Of a DNA stretch of 64,000 nucleotides, positions 25,926 through 34,725 are shown piece after piece. Within the stretch, counting starts at the first letter, position 1, and each line of letters begins with the position of its first letter. Under the pieces are notes generated by a model. That model was not told the origin of the DNA. It was given only the letters and a program-made list of their open reading frames with translations, and did no database searches. This stretch comes from DSWT01 sp035373625 (GTDB taxonomy: Bacteria; Chloroflexota; Anaerolineae; B4-G1; SLSP01). A program made the translations under genes and the position numbers. Location of the stretch: NCBI GenBank assembly GCA_035373625.1, contig DAOSNS010000006.1, positions 1-64,000 on the forward strand, in the 5' to 3' direction.

Positions 25926-26181
25926 ATAACTCGCCCCCTGTTCGATGACGCCGACGATCAAGCGTCCCTACGGGAGGCGAATGTTCCCTCTATGCGCCCC
26001 GACGCTCAAGCGTCAAGTAAAGCTCAGATGTCCCTGCGGGACAGGAGCTTGGACCCCGTAGGGACGTTTGAACACTTGTCCCTACGGGAGCGACAGTAAG
26101 GGCGGTTTACCACGCTTTGTCCTTTTCGCCCGACGATTTATCGCCGGGCATTATGCCCCATCCATGCGCAGGAACGGGAAC
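25926..26181. other. Intergenic region with GTCCCTACGGGA repeats and small palindromes
   Basis: No gene seen. It contains repeated GTCCCTACGGGA-like palindromes (near 25964 and 26082, a GTCCCTGCGGGAC variant near 26030), the hairpin GACGCTCAAGCGTC (near 26001) and GCCCGACGATTTATCGCCGGGC (near 26128). It separates the convergent secA/add and kinase operons, so bidirectional termination is plausible. Confidence 0.5.
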
Positions 26182-28317
26182 CTAAGCCAGCCGTTCCGCC
26201 AATGCCGTCCGCGTGTACGGTTTAACGACTACGTCGCGCACCCCTAATTGTAACAGCTCCATCATCCGCTCGACCTGCACGCTCGAAGCCACAACCAGCG
26301 TTTTACCGGCAGCACCGGCCCTGGCGATGTGCTTCAAAATCTTCACGCTATCCGCAGCTTCCAAGACATCATCCACGATGATTGCGTCGAAGTCGGTGTA
26401 GGGGCCTTCGGCGTTCACGGCGCGGGTGACGATGTTATGTGCTTCCACAAGCGTCCGCATGACGAACCGACTCCACACGTCATCATCATCCACCAGCAGG
26501 AAGCGTCTCCCAACAGGCAATCGGGCAGGGCTTTCTGTCTCCGTTCCGCCAAAGGCCGGTACAAACAGCTCGAAAACCATACCCCCCTCCGGGCGACGCC
26601 GCGCGACGATCTTGCCGTCAATCTGCTTGAGGATTTGCGCGCAGGCCGGCAGGCCCAGGCCGGCGTGCTTGGCCCCTTTGGTGGTGTAGAAGGAGGCCCA
26701 AATCTTGTGCATGTCGGCTTCGGGAACGCCCGGCCCATTGTCGGCAATGTGCGTGACCACATAGCGTAGACCGTTTTCCTCCGACGGCGCGATTTCGACG
26801 TGGATGTGTGGCGCGGCGACATCTTCGGTCGCCTCCAGGGCGTTTTGCAATACGTAGCGAAAGGCGCGGCTCAACTGCGTTGCATCTACGATCCCCAACG
26901 GGACTTCAGGAGCCAGAGTGTAGTCAATCACCGTGGCGGGGATGTTCATCACCCGCACGGTGTCTTTGACGATGTCCTCGATCATCGCCGGGGCGGGTTT
27001 ATATTCGCGGGCCGGACCGATGAGGTGCTCTTTCACCTGAACGATCAGCCGCGCGCTGTCCTCGATCAACAGCAAATCCTCGCGCATCGAGTCCACCACG
27101 TCAGGCGCGGTTTGGGCAAGGCTCTCCAGGTCTTCACGCAGTCGCTGCACGCTGACGGTGATGGGCAGTGCCTTGTTGCCGATCCAGTGAATGGCCTCGG
27201 TCGTCGCCGTGGCGATGGCCTCGAACGTTTTGGTGCGGACGAGTTCCGCGTGCGCCGCTTCCAGTTCGCGGAGCAGGCGCGCATTGTTCAGCGCCACCGC
27301 CAGTTGATCGGCCATGGCTTGCAAGGAGCTGATGTCTTCGGGCGTGAAGGCCGCCGGCTCGACGCTTTGCACCGTCACCGCGCCGATGACCTGATCGCCG
27401 ATGACGAGGGGCAGCGCCATTTCGGAGCGCGTCAACGGCAGGTACGGATTCTTGAAGAAGACCGCCTCTTCGCCCACATCCAACGCAATGCGCGCTTTGC
27501 GCTCGGCGATAGCGGCGCCGATCATCGAAAGTCCACCCACCTGGAGTTTGTGCCCTGCGGCGACCATCGCCGCGCCGGCTTCTCCGCGCCCGGCACGCAG
27601 CACGGCCCATGTGCCGGTCGGATCGAGGAGGAAGACGCCGGCATAGTAGAAACCATACGCTTCGCAGATGATGTCCACCATCCGCTGCAACAAGGTATCC
27701 ATATCCAGGATGGAGGTCACGTCCTTGCCCACATCGGCGGCGGCCTTGAGCAGGCGCGCGCGGCGTGTGGCTTGCGCCAACAGCCGGGCATTTTCGGTGT
27801 ACAGGTGCGCGTTGTTGATCGCCACTGCCAACTGATCGGCCACGGCTTGCAGGGCGGTAATGTCGTCCTCGGAGAAAGCGGCCTCTTCGGCGCTTTGCAC
27901 GGTCAGCGCGCCGATGACTTTGTCGCCGATGGCCAGCGGCAGAGCCATTTCGGAACGGGTCAACGGCAGGTGCGGGTTTTTGAAGTGCACCGGTTCATCC
28001 CCCACATCCAGCGCGATGAGCGCCTTGTTGCGTCCTGTGGCCGCGCCGATCATCGAAAGGCCCCCCACGCGCAATTTGTGCCCTTCGGCGAGCATGGCCG
28101 CACCGGCAGGACCATAGCCGGCCTTCAGGACTGCCCATTCTCCACTCTCGTCGAGCAGAAAAACGCCGGCGTAATAAAACCCAAAGGCTTCACAGATGAA
28201 GTCTACCGTCCTGGGTAACAAGACCTCCGGGTCCAAAATAGAGGTGATATTGCGGCTGACCTGCGCCCCGGCATGCAGCAAAGCCGCGCGACGTTCGGCT
28301 AACGTTGGTTTGTCCAT
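26182..28317 (-). CDS. GAF-GAF histidine kinase with C-terminal receiver domain
   Basis: A 711-aa soluble hybrid kinase. Two very similar GAF domains (~20-170 and ~190-345; both contain GHKL-VGGLSMIGAA) arose by internal duplication. The dimerisation/phosphoacceptor helix is atypical: EAIHWIGNKALPI, with the His-x3-Asn-x3-Pro spacing of an H-box but no D/E after the His. HATPase_c follows (YVLQNALEATED, IADNGPGVPEAD, HAGLGLPACAQIL). The last ~110 residues are a receiver-like domain (FLLVDDDDVW, DAIIVDDVLEA, VVVKPYT). Start ATG at 28317, with GGAGG about 8 nt upstream. Third gene of a minus-strand signalling operon. Confidence 0.9.
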   Translation of the reverse strand: MDKPTLAERRAALLHAGAQVSRNITSILDPEVLLPRTVDFICEAFGFYYAGVFLLDESGEWAVLKAGYGPAGAAMLAEGHKLRVGGLSMIGAATGRNKALIALDVGDEPVHFKNPHLPLTRSEMALPLAIGDKVIGALTVQSAEEAAFSEDDITALQAVADQLAVAINNAHLYTENARLLAQATRRARLLKAAADVGKDVTSILDMDTLLQRMVDIICEAYGFYYAGVFLLDPTGTWAVLRAGRGEAGAAMVAAGHKLQVGGLSMIGAAIAERKARIALDVGEEAVFFKNPYLPLTRSEMALPLVIGDQVIGAVTVQSVEPAAFTPEDISSLQAMADQLAVALNNARLLRELEAAHAELVRTKTFEAIATATTEAIHWIGNKALPITVSVQRLREDLESLAQTAPDVVDSMREDLLLIEDSARLIVQVKEHLIGPAREYKPAPAMIEDIVKDTVRVMNIPATVIDYTLAPEVPLGIVDATQLSRAFRYVLQNALEATEDVAAPHIHVEIAPSEENGLRYVVTHIADNGPGVPEADMHKIWASFYTTKGAKHAGLGLPACAQILKQIDGKIVARRRPEGGMVFELFVPAFGGTETESPARLPVGRRFLLVDDDDVWSRFVMRTLVEAHNIVTRAVNAEGPYTDFDAIIVDDVLEAADSVKILKHIARAGAAGKTLVVASSVQVERMMELLQLGVRDVVVKPYTRTALAERLA

Positions 28318-28333
28318 TCCTGTTTCCTCCACC

Positions 28334-28735
28334 CTATGCTTGAACAATACTTTCTACAAGCGCGATCAGATCCGCCTCGCGGCCCTTGACAAAATAGGCC
28401 CGCGCGCCGCGTCTGACGGCTTCTTTGGCCCGCTCCACCTCGTCGAACGCCGTGAGCACCACGACCGCAAAATCCGGCTGGACTTCCAGGAGTTTGCTTA
28501 GGAGCTGCAACCCCGCGTTGGGGTCTTCCTGACCTTCGAGGTTCGGCATGTTCAAATCCAGAATGGCGATGTCAAAAGGTACCCCTTCCTCCCGCGCTTG
28601 TTGGAACAGCGCCAGCGCATCGCTCGCGTTACCAGCAGATTCCACATCGAAGCCGGCCCGCAACAACGATTTCTCCATACTCCGTAACACCAGTTTTTCA
28701 TCATCCACAAGCAATACTTTGATTTCTTCGTCCAT
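28334..28735 (-). CDS. Single-domain response regulator
   Basis: A 133-aa CheY-like receiver with all key residues: acidic pair in VLLVDDEK, phospho-Asp in IAILDLNMPN, Thr in VVLTAFDE and Lys in AYFVKGREA. A short insertion (LEGQEDPNAG) follows the phospho-Asp loop. It sits between two GAF histidine kinases with gaps of about 17 nt on each side and is the natural phosphorelay partner for one or both. Confidence 0.92.
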   Translation of the reverse strand: MDEEIKVLLVDDEKLVLRSMEKSLLRAGFDVESAGNASDALALFQQAREEGVPFDIAILDLNMPNLEGQEDPNAGLQLLSKLLEVQPDFAVVVLTAFDEVERAKEAVRRGARAYFVKGREADLIALVESIVQA

Positions 28736-28753
28736 CTCCTTACTCCGTATTCT

Positions 28754-31186
28754 TTAAGCCTGCATGACTGGCAGATATACACTGAAGGTTGTGCCTTCGC
28801 CGATCACACTTTCGACGAGAATCTTGCCCCCCAATTGATTGACAATCTTGGCGCATGCCGGAAGGCCCAGCCCCGTGCCTCCGCGATCCCCTTTGGTGGT
28901 GTAGAACGCCACCCAGATTTTGTCAATCATCTCCGGTGGAATGCCTTCCCCGTTGTCCGTAACATCGGTGACGACAAAGCGCGGGTCGTCCGCCGTGCGC
29001 ACCCAGATAAACAGTTTTTTGTCCTCCACTTTGTACATCGCTTCCATCGCGTTTTTGATCAGGTTGATGAAGACATGGGCAAGTTGATCGGGGTCGGCCA
29101 GGACGGGTTTCACGTCTTCGACCAGCAGGAAGCGGACGACCTCCTGCGGGATGCCCATCGAACGCACTGTTTCGCGCAACAGATCCGGCAAAAAGACCGG
29201 TTCCAGACGCTTCTGCCGCGCCGGTCCGATCAAGTCTTCCTTGATGTTCAGGATCGCCCGCGCGCTTTGTTCGATGATGGTCAGGTCCTCAAAGATAGAG
29301 GCCACACTGAGCATGCGTTGCAGTCGTTTGAGCGGTTGCTGTGCCAGTTCCTCGCGGATTTCCGACAGGTCCAGGCCGGCAGCAAGCCCGGTGAGGCTCT
29401 CCACTGCCAATGTCAGCATCTGGGCGAACTTGTGCTCGCGCAGCCCGGCAGGCGCCTCGTCCAAAAGCGCGTTCGCCATCAGCAAGTAGCGCGTGACATC
29501 CTCGCGCACGCGCGCCACACTGCCGGGGATCGGCGCGGCTTTGTTACCCACCCAATGGATGGCCTCGCCGGTTGCGGTGGCAATTGCCTCGAAGGTTTTG
29601 GTGCGCACCAATTCGGCGTGGGTGGTTTCCAGGTCATGGAGCAGCCGCGCGTTGTCAATGGCAATGGCTAACTGATCGGCCATGGCTTGCAGCGTGGTCA
29701 TATCTTCTGCGGTGAACACCGCTTCCTCGCGGCTTTGCACCGACACTGCCCCGATGACTTTGTCGCCCACGATGAGCGGCAGCGCCATCTCGGAGCGTGT
29801 CAGCGACAGATGCGGGCTTTCAAGCTGGAGGGGTTCCTCACCGATATCTGAAGCGATGAGCGGTTTGCGTTCGGCGATGCTCATCCCCACCATCGAGAGG
29901 CCGCCGACTTTGAGCTTGTGGCCTTCGGTGATTGGCTCGGCGCCGGCTTCCCCATGGCCGGCGCGCAACACGGCCCAATCCCCCGTCGCGTCCACCAGGA
30001 AAATGCCCGCATAAGAAAAGCCATAAACGTTGCACAGAATGTCCACGGTCTTCTTGAGCAGCGCGTCGGTGTTGAGGATGGAGGTAATCACTCGTCCCAC
30101 CTGGGCCGTCGCTTCCAACAGGCGCGCGCGGCGCTCGGCCTGCGCCAGCAACTTTTGGTTCTCGTCGTACAGGCGCGCGTTGCCGATCGCCGTCGCCAAT
30201 TGATCGGCCACCGCCTGCAAGGCACGCACGGCGTCCTGATCGAAAGCATTTTCGACGATGCTCTGCACGGTCAGCGCGCCGACGAGATTGTCTCCCATAA
30301 TAAGCGGCAATGCCATCGCCGAGCGGGTCAGCGGCAGCCGCGTGTCGAGCAAGGGCAGCGTTTCGGCTTCCATGTCCTGCGCCAGGAATGGCTGACGGCG
30401 GCCGGTCGCTGCCCCTACCATCGTGAGACTTCCTACTTTGAGGCGGTAGCCCTCCGCTGCCATCTGCGTGCCGCTTGGGCCGGACTCGGCGCGCAGCACC
30501 AGCCACTCACCGGTCTCGTCCACCAGGAAAATGCCGACATAGTGGAATCCGAATTCCTCGCCGATTACCTGTACGGTGGTTTGCAGCAATGTGTCGAGGT
30601 GGAGAATCGAGGTAATCGTCTGGCTAACCCTGGCGCCGGCCTCAAGCAGGCGTGCGCGTCGCTGGACTTCTTTGAGCAGTTGATCGCGCTGCGTGTTCAA
30701 CTCTGCGTTGCTCTTGAGCGCCTGGGTCAACTCGCGAACCTTTTCTTCCATACGCACGACCAGCGTCTGCTGATAGGCGTCGCGGAAGCTGTCATCTTCC
30801 AGAATTTCGCGTCGCCCGCCGAGGAAATGGGCGATCTGCTCCACAAAGGTATCGGCATCAATGGGTTTGGCGATGTAGCCATCGCAGCCGGAAGCCAGGG
30901 CGTGCTCTCGCACGTGCTCGGTCATGTCCGCCGTCAAGGCCACCACCGGCACGTGAGGGAACAGCGATTTCAGGCGCGTGGCAACTTCGTAACCGGTAAA
31001 CTGCGGGAGGTTCAAATCCACGAGGATCAAATCCGGTTGAACTTCGACGGCTTTATCAATGCCGCTGAGGCCGTCCGGTGCCTCGAAGAACTCATAATGG
31101 GCGAACAACAGCCGCTGCACAAGCCGTCTGGAGGCCGGGGCATCGTCAATGTACAGGATTTTCGGTTTGTTCTCGGACTGCGCCAT
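28754..31186 (-). CDS. Receiver-GAF-GAF histidine kinase
   Basis: An 810-aa protein with an N-terminal receiver (ILYIDDAPASRR, LILVDLNLPQFTG, VVALTADMTEH, GYIAKPID), a coiled coil (~120-170), two GAF domains, the atypical phospho-helix EAIHWVGNKAAPI, and HATPase_c (FINLIKNAMEAM, VTDNGEGIPPEM, GGTGLGLPACAKI). The kinase part is paralogous to the gene at 26182-28317. The ATG at 31186 is used because the -10 box at 31230-31235 makes the upstream GTG at 31225 too close to the transcription start. First gene of the operon. Confidence 0.9.
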   Translation of the reverse strand: MAQSENKPKILYIDDAPASRRLVQRLLFAHYEFFEAPDGLSGIDKAVEVQPDLILVDLNLPQFTGYEVATRLKSLFPHVPVVALTADMTEHVREHALASGCDGYIAKPIDADTFVEQIAHFLGGRREILEDDSFRDAYQQTLVVRMEEKVRELTQALKSNAELNTQRDQLLKEVQRRARLLEAGARVSQTITSILHLDTLLQTTVQVIGEEFGFHYVGIFLVDETGEWLVLRAESGPSGTQMAAEGYRLKVGSLTMVGAATGRRQPFLAQDMEAETLPLLDTRLPLTRSAMALPLIMGDNLVGALTVQSIVENAFDQDAVRALQAVADQLATAIGNARLYDENQKLLAQAERRARLLEATAQVGRVITSILNTDALLKKTVDILCNVYGFSYAGIFLVDATGDWAVLRAGHGEAGAEPITEGHKLKVGGLSMVGMSIAERKPLIASDIGEEPLQLESPHLSLTRSEMALPLIVGDKVIGAVSVQSREEAVFTAEDMTTLQAMADQLAIAIDNARLLHDLETTHAELVRTKTFEAIATATGEAIHWVGNKAAPIPGSVARVREDVTRYLLMANALLDEAPAGLREHKFAQMLTLAVESLTGLAAGLDLSEIREELAQQPLKRLQRMLSVASIFEDLTIIEQSARAILNIKEDLIGPARQKRLEPVFLPDLLRETVRSMGIPQEVVRFLLVEDVKPVLADPDQLAHVFINLIKNAMEAMYKVEDKKLFIWVRTADDPRFVVTDVTDNGEGIPPEMIDKIWVAFYTTKGDRGGTGLGLPACAKIVNQLGGKILVESVIGEGTTFSVYLPVMQA

Positions 31187-31229
31187 CGCCAGCACCGTGC
31201 GGGATGCGAATATGTTTGAAAACACTTAG

Positions 31230-31257
31230 ATTATAGCGCATCCCCACGCGCAATCAA
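31230..31257 (-). promoter_or_regulatory. Promoter of the kinase / regulator / kinase operon
   Basis: On the minus strand TTGATT (31252-31257), a 16-nt spacer and TATAAT (31230-31235). It lies between the operon and the M20 gene on the same strand. Confidence 0.6.
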
Positions 31258-31273
31258 GAGAACACCGTCACCT

Positions 31274-32476
31274 TTATCGAAGGAAATGCAACAACAATGT
31301 GGTCATAACACGTGTGCCGACGACCAGCGCGTCCTCATCCACGTCGAAATCGGGCGTGTGCAACAGATGAGCGATGCCTTTTGCGGGATTGGCGATTCCC
31401 AGCCAGAACAAGGCGCCCGGCGCGTGTTGCAGGTACAACGCGAAATCCTCGTGGGCAAAGGGGTAGGGTGAGCGGAACACCCACACATTATCCGCGCCGA
31501 CGACGGTTTTGAGGACGGGCAACATTTCGCGCACCACCGCCGCGTCGTTGATGACGGGAGGGTTGGAGAAGGTAAAGCGCAGATCATACGTCACACCTGT
31601 CCCGGCCACCACATCTTCCAGGATTTGCCGGATACGCGCATGGACCTCGTCCTGCAAATCCATCTGCGGCAGGCTTACCAGCCCCAGCAAGTGCTCATGC
31701 GCGGTCGTGTCGCCGTTCTGAGGCCAACAGCTCACCAGTACATTGTGTGTGGAGACTGTGCCGGCGCGCATGGCGCGGACAAGTGCGTTGAAAGTAGCCA
31801 TGCCGCCCGGCGCGCCGCCACCGCTGAGGGCGCGCAACGCCGATGCGGCGCGCGCGATCAGTACGTCGAGGTTGGTCGTCTGGCCAGAAAAGGACACCCG
31901 GAATTCTTCCATCCCCGCAAGGCACAGTCCCGTCGCCACTCCCACCGTGCCGACCGGGATCGGGGAGACATGCAGCGCGAGGATAACGTCCGGTCGGGGA
32001 TCAGCCATCACCCCGGCGGCCAGCATAGCGCGCGCGCCTTCGAGCGATTCTTCTGCCGGCTGAAAGATGAATTTGACCGTCCCGGCGAAGTCATCCCGCA
32101 GCGCCGCGAGCACCTCCGCCGCTCCAAGCGCCACCGCCATGTGGACATCGTGCCCGCAGGCGTGCTTGACCCCCAGCACCGACGAACGATAGGGCGTCTC
32201 CAGCGTGTCTTGCACGGGTAGGGCATCCATATCTGCCCGACAGGCGACGGTCGGGCCGGGGCGAGCACCTTCGAGCACACCCACCACACCATAGCCGCCC
32301 ACTCTGGTCTGCACGGTCAGTCCCAGTTTGCGCAGCCGGTTAGCGATGATGTGGGCGGTTCGTTTTTCCTCGCCGGAGAGTTCCGGGTGCATGTAAAAAT
32401 TGCGCCGCGTCTCGCTCAGTGAGCGACGCAGCACTTCAACGCGATCCTTGATCCACGCAGAGAGAGATGGTTGCAT
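31274..32476 (-). CDS. M20-family amidohydrolase (hippurate hydrolase / IAA-amino acid hydrolase type)
   Basis: A 400-aa zinc-type amidohydrolase of subfamily M20D, cleaving N-acyl amino acids or similar amides. Metal-site motifs are present: ADMDALPV, KHACGHDVHMA, FQPAEES, ALHVSPIPVG and the late PFAHEDFALYL. In the lid domain GQTTNLDVLIA stands where most M20D members read Gly-x-x-x-His-Ala, so the dimer-interface His appears to be absent. Other M20D motifs are normal. A TATAAT lies near 32527-32532 on the minus strand, upstream of the ATG. It stands alone between signalling genes. Confidence 0.87.
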   Translation of the reverse strand: MQPSLSAWIKDRVEVLRRSLSETRRNFYMHPELSGEEKRTAHIIANRLRKLGLTVQTRVGGYGVVGVLEGARPGPTVACRADMDALPVQDTLETPYRSSVLGVKHACGHDVHMAVALGAAEVLAALRDDFAGTVKFIFQPAEESLEGARAMLAAGVMADPRPDVILALHVSPIPVGTVGVATGLCLAGMEEFRVSFSGQTTNLDVLIARAASALRALSGGGAPGGMATFNALVRAMRAGTVSTHNVLVSCWPQNGDTTAHEHLLGLVSLPQMDLQDEVHARIRQILEDVVAGTGVTYDLRFTFSNPPVINDAAVVREMLPVLKTVVGADNVWVFRSPYPFAHEDFALYLQHAPGALFWLGIANPAKGIAHLLHTPDFDVDEDALVVGTRVMTTLLLHFLR

Positions 32477-32565
32477 GGTTATTCATGACCCGGCGATGAC
32501 TTTGCCACAGATTCCATACAAGTCGTATTATAATCCAAGTTGCTGTCTTTGTGATGAGGCGTAAT

Positions 32566-32668
32566 TTACCCCAGAGAGCACTGAGAACTCTAAGAAATCT
32601 TGTTCTCTGTGGCGAGAAGAAGTGTCAACACTCAAGAGGGAAACGATCTCAGCGGCGACTGCGGTGAA
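32566..32668. repeat. CAGAG...CTCTG dispersed repeat (family C)
   Basis: Imperfect inverted CCAGAGAGCACTGAGA / TTCTCTGTGGCG. The tail GTCAACACTCAAGAGGGAAA is shared with the copy at 43655-43745 (GTCAACTTCTAAGGGGAAG). It abuts the stop codon of the STAS gene directly. Confidence 0.6.
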
Positions 32669-33028
32669 TTAAACTACTGCTTCCTGCGTTAGCTCTATCT
32701 GCGCGAGCGCCGCATCCAGCGTTTCGGTCATCTCAAAGAGGGTATCCAATCGCATCATTTCATAGAACACACGGATGGGATTCCCTTGCGGGCAGACGAG
32801 GCTCACGCTGCCCCCGACTTCTTGCGCACGCTTCAAAAGGTGAAGTAAAGGGTAATCCCCATCCGCATCCACCATACGGACCGCCGAGAGATCCACAATG
32901 AAGCGCGTTGCTCCATTGCCCACCAGTTGATTCAGCTGCTTCATCAACGCCGGGGCATTGAAAATATCCATTCGCTCTCCCAACGTCACGATCACGATAT
33001 TCTGAATTCTCTCTATAGCGGCAGACAT
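32669..33028 (-). CDS. STAS-domain protein with Asp at the phospho-site
   Basis: A 119-aa STAS (anti-sigma antagonist type) protein: VTLGERMDIFNAP, FIVDLSAVRMVDADGDYPLL, SLVCPQGNPIRVFYEM. In SpoIIAA-type antagonists the corresponding loop reads Asp-Ser-Ser-Gly and the second Ser is phosphorylated to inactivate the protein. Here it reads Asp54-Ala-Asp56-Gly, so the phospho-Ser is replaced by Asp. That may mimic a permanently phosphorylated state or mean the domain works without phosphorylation (inference). It follows a degenerate receiver gene by 37 nt on the same strand. Confidence 0.88.
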   Translation of the reverse strand: MSAAIERIQNIVIVTLGERMDIFNAPALMKQLNQLVGNGATRFIVDLSAVRMVDADGDYPLLHLLKRAQEVGGSVSLVCPQGNPIRVFYEMMRLDTLFEMTETLDAALAQIELTQEAVV

Positions 33029-33065
33029 AACATTGTACTCCCTTATAGTGATTAGGGACCAGGGA

Positions 33066-33476
33066 CTAGGGATTAGGGACCAGGGTTAGGGGACGCTGTG
33101 CAACGCGATGACCGTTGAGCATCTGAGCGACAGCATGCCTCAACATCGCCACCGTAATCGGCGGCGTCAAACATTCATCCGCGCCAACACTCACGGCCTG
33201 CCGGCCTACCCGCTGATCCCCCTTCAATGCCAGCATCAGGATAGGGGTCGTGCGATATTTTTGATCCTCACGCAAATTTTGTATCAGCGTCGCCCCATCC
33301 ATATCCGGCATGGTGTAATCTGCGATTACCAGATCAACGCCGGGAATGTCCCTCAAAAGTTTAAGCGCCTCGTCAACCTTTTCGGTTGTGATGACGGTGT
33401 GCCCGTCGAGTTGCAACAAATCCCGCAATGCCGGACGCATCAGTGGGCTATCTTCGATTAGTAAAATCAACGCCAT
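33066..33476 (-). CDS. Degenerate CheY-like receiver protein
   Basis: A 136-aa single-domain receiver. The acidic pair (IED, residues 8-9) and phospho-Asp53 (IADYTMPDMDG) are kept. The conserved Thr/Ser is Ala83 (MLALKGD instead of MLTAKGD) and the conserved Lys is Pro105 (LTPP instead of LTKP). Both residues drive the phosphorylation-dependent switch, so ordinary signalling is doubtful. GGAGCAGG precedes the ATG. It is the first of a two-gene unit with a STAS protein that is also altered at its phospho-site. Confidence 0.88.
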   Translation of the reverse strand: MALILLIEDSPLMRPALRDLLQLDGHTVITTEKVDEALKLLRDIPGVDLVIADYTMPDMDGATLIQNLREDQKYRTTPILMLALKGDQRVGRQAVSVGADECLTPPITVAMLRHAVAQMLNGHRVAQRPLTLVPNP

Positions 33477-33618
33477 TTCCTGCTCCCCAATTTAACGCGC
33501 TATACCCCTATGGATTTACCTCTTTGATTTCTGTAAAGCTGACTACCTAAATCCTAACACATGATTGCGTGTATGCGGTTAAAGTCATGTTTCAGGATGG
33601 TTACCGCCTATAGCACAA

Positions 33619-33652
33619 AAAAGCCCTGAGGTTTTATACCCTCAGGGCTTTT
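33619..33652. terminator. Bidirectional rho-independent terminator
   Basis: AAAAGCCCTGAGG, an 8-nt loop, CCTCAGGGCTTTT: a 13-bp stem with A/T flanks that works on either strand. On the minus strand it ends the transcript that comes from 35480 leftwards. Confidence 0.88.
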
Positions 33653-33672
33653 CGATGAGCAAATCCGCCAGA

Positions 33673-33870
33673 TTACAACGCCGTCCGCAACCTGTCACGC
33701 AATATCCGCCAGCCGATCACGTGAATCCCGGCATCGCGGAACGTGGCGCGCAGGCGCTCATCGCAGAATGTGCGATACTCGGCATCGCGCACCTGCCAGC
33801 CATCGGGAATGATCGCCCGCAGCTCCGGTGTATCTACCGAAGGGTGAATGATGAGGTAGGAGATCCGTGG
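33673..33870 (-). pseudogene. 3' remnant of a carbohydrate (ChbG/YdjC-like) deacetylase gene
   Basis: A 65-codon open stretch with no start codon at its head. It begins in the same frame directly after the TAA of the gene at 33871 and ends at TAA 33673-33675. It reads like a real protein end: SYLIIHPSVDTPELRAI, then QVRDAEYRTF and GIHVIGWRILRDRLR. That resembles the C-termini of ChbG/YdjC- or polysaccharide-deacetylase-like enzymes (His-Pro loop, then the 'GI-x-x-IG-x-R-x-L' end). The N-terminal part is missing. The best reading is a deletion that fused the tail of one gene to the 3' end of another. Family assignment is from memory and tentative. Confidence 0.5.
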
Positions 33871-34725
33871 TTAAAAGTCCGCCAGAGCAAACCAGTCGCC
33901 TTTTTGGCCGGGAATTTTCAGGCCGGAGATAAGTGTTCCGGCTTCTACCAACGAATGGATCGCGCGTTCCACGTCTTTGGACGCCCACTGAAAGACTTTC
34001 GCCACGTCGCCGGGCTGCGCCGCCCCCACCGAGCGGAAATATAGCTCCACCAGCTTGCGCTGCGCTTCGCTGATTTTGATCGCGCCCGCACGTTCGGGCA
34101 GGTCGGGGAAATGACGGTGGACGCAATCGTAGATGAAGGCGTAGTTCCAGGTGCCGGCTTCCGCCACGCCCACCGGCAGGATTTTGAAGTCGGCCTGAAG
34201 CTCATCCAGCGCGCGGTTGAAGCGATACCCCATTTCCGCCGTCGTCATAAAGGTCATGGAGCGCAGGGCGATAGTATGCGTCGGGCCTTCGCGTAGCAAG
34301 GCTTCGTAGATGGCTTTGGCTTCCTGCGTCATCGCGCCACGACGGTATTGATCGAGGTAGTCCTCTTCCGGCGCGCCGTAGTTTTCGCTGAGGGCGTAGA
34401 AATACGGGGCGATGTCCAGCGCGATGATGGTCGCCTTTTTGCGCAATACTTTGGCGTAGTACCAGCGTCGCTTGCCGAGCAGACCGTCCTTCCAGCCCCA
34501 CGTCTTGTGGCCGGGATCGTCGTGTTCATCGGCGACCGGACGATCACCGGCGACGGCAGCCCACAAACTCGGCATCTCCACACCTTTGATCGGCCAGAAA
34601 TAGACGAAGCCGCGCTCTTTGACGAAGGCCACGGCTTCGTCCGCCGAATTCAAGCGCAGTTCCGGCAGCAAGCGATACGTCCGTGCGCGGTAAGCGCGGA
34701 TACGCTCCAAAGAAAGATCGGTCAC
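33871..34725 (-). CDS. AlkZ-related winged-helix protein (tentative)
   Basis: A 284-aa protein starting MTDLSLERIRAYRARTYRLLPELRL from a GTG that overlaps the stop of the upstream gene (GTGA, 34722-34725), so the two are translationally coupled. Features include VYFWPIKGVEMPSLWAAVAG, the basic segment KRRWYYAKVLRKKATIIALD, and a C-terminal winged-helix-like half (KISEAQRKLVELYF, DVAKVFQWASKDVERAIHSL). It resembles proteins annotated as AlkZ-related or 'winged helix DNA-binding domain' proteins in Chloroflexota. AlkZ itself is a DNA glycosylase that unhooks crosslinks; this activity is not shown here. The frame remains open upstream to 35166, but that part is only the shadow of the neighbouring gene. 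Confidence 0.7.
   Translation of the reverse strand: MTDLSLERIRAYRARTYRLLPELRLNSADEAVAFVKERGFVYFWPIKGVEMPSLWAAVAGDRPVADEHDDPGHKTWGWKDGLLGKRRWYYAKVLRKKATIIALDIAPYFYALSENYGAPEEDYLDQYRRGAMTQEAKAIYEALLREGPTHTIALRSMTFMTTAEMGYRFNRALDELQADFKILPVGVAEAGTWNYAFIYDCVHRHFPDLPERAGAIKISEAQRKLVELYFRSVGAAQPGDVAKVFQWASKDVERAIHSLVEAGTLISGLKIPGQKGDWFALADF

Noticed and set aside
26800..28218. A 472-codon plus-strand frame opposite the GAF kinase (similar ones at 29918-31219 and 7379-8875)
   Set aside because: Antisense shadows of well-supported genes with skewed composition and no domains.
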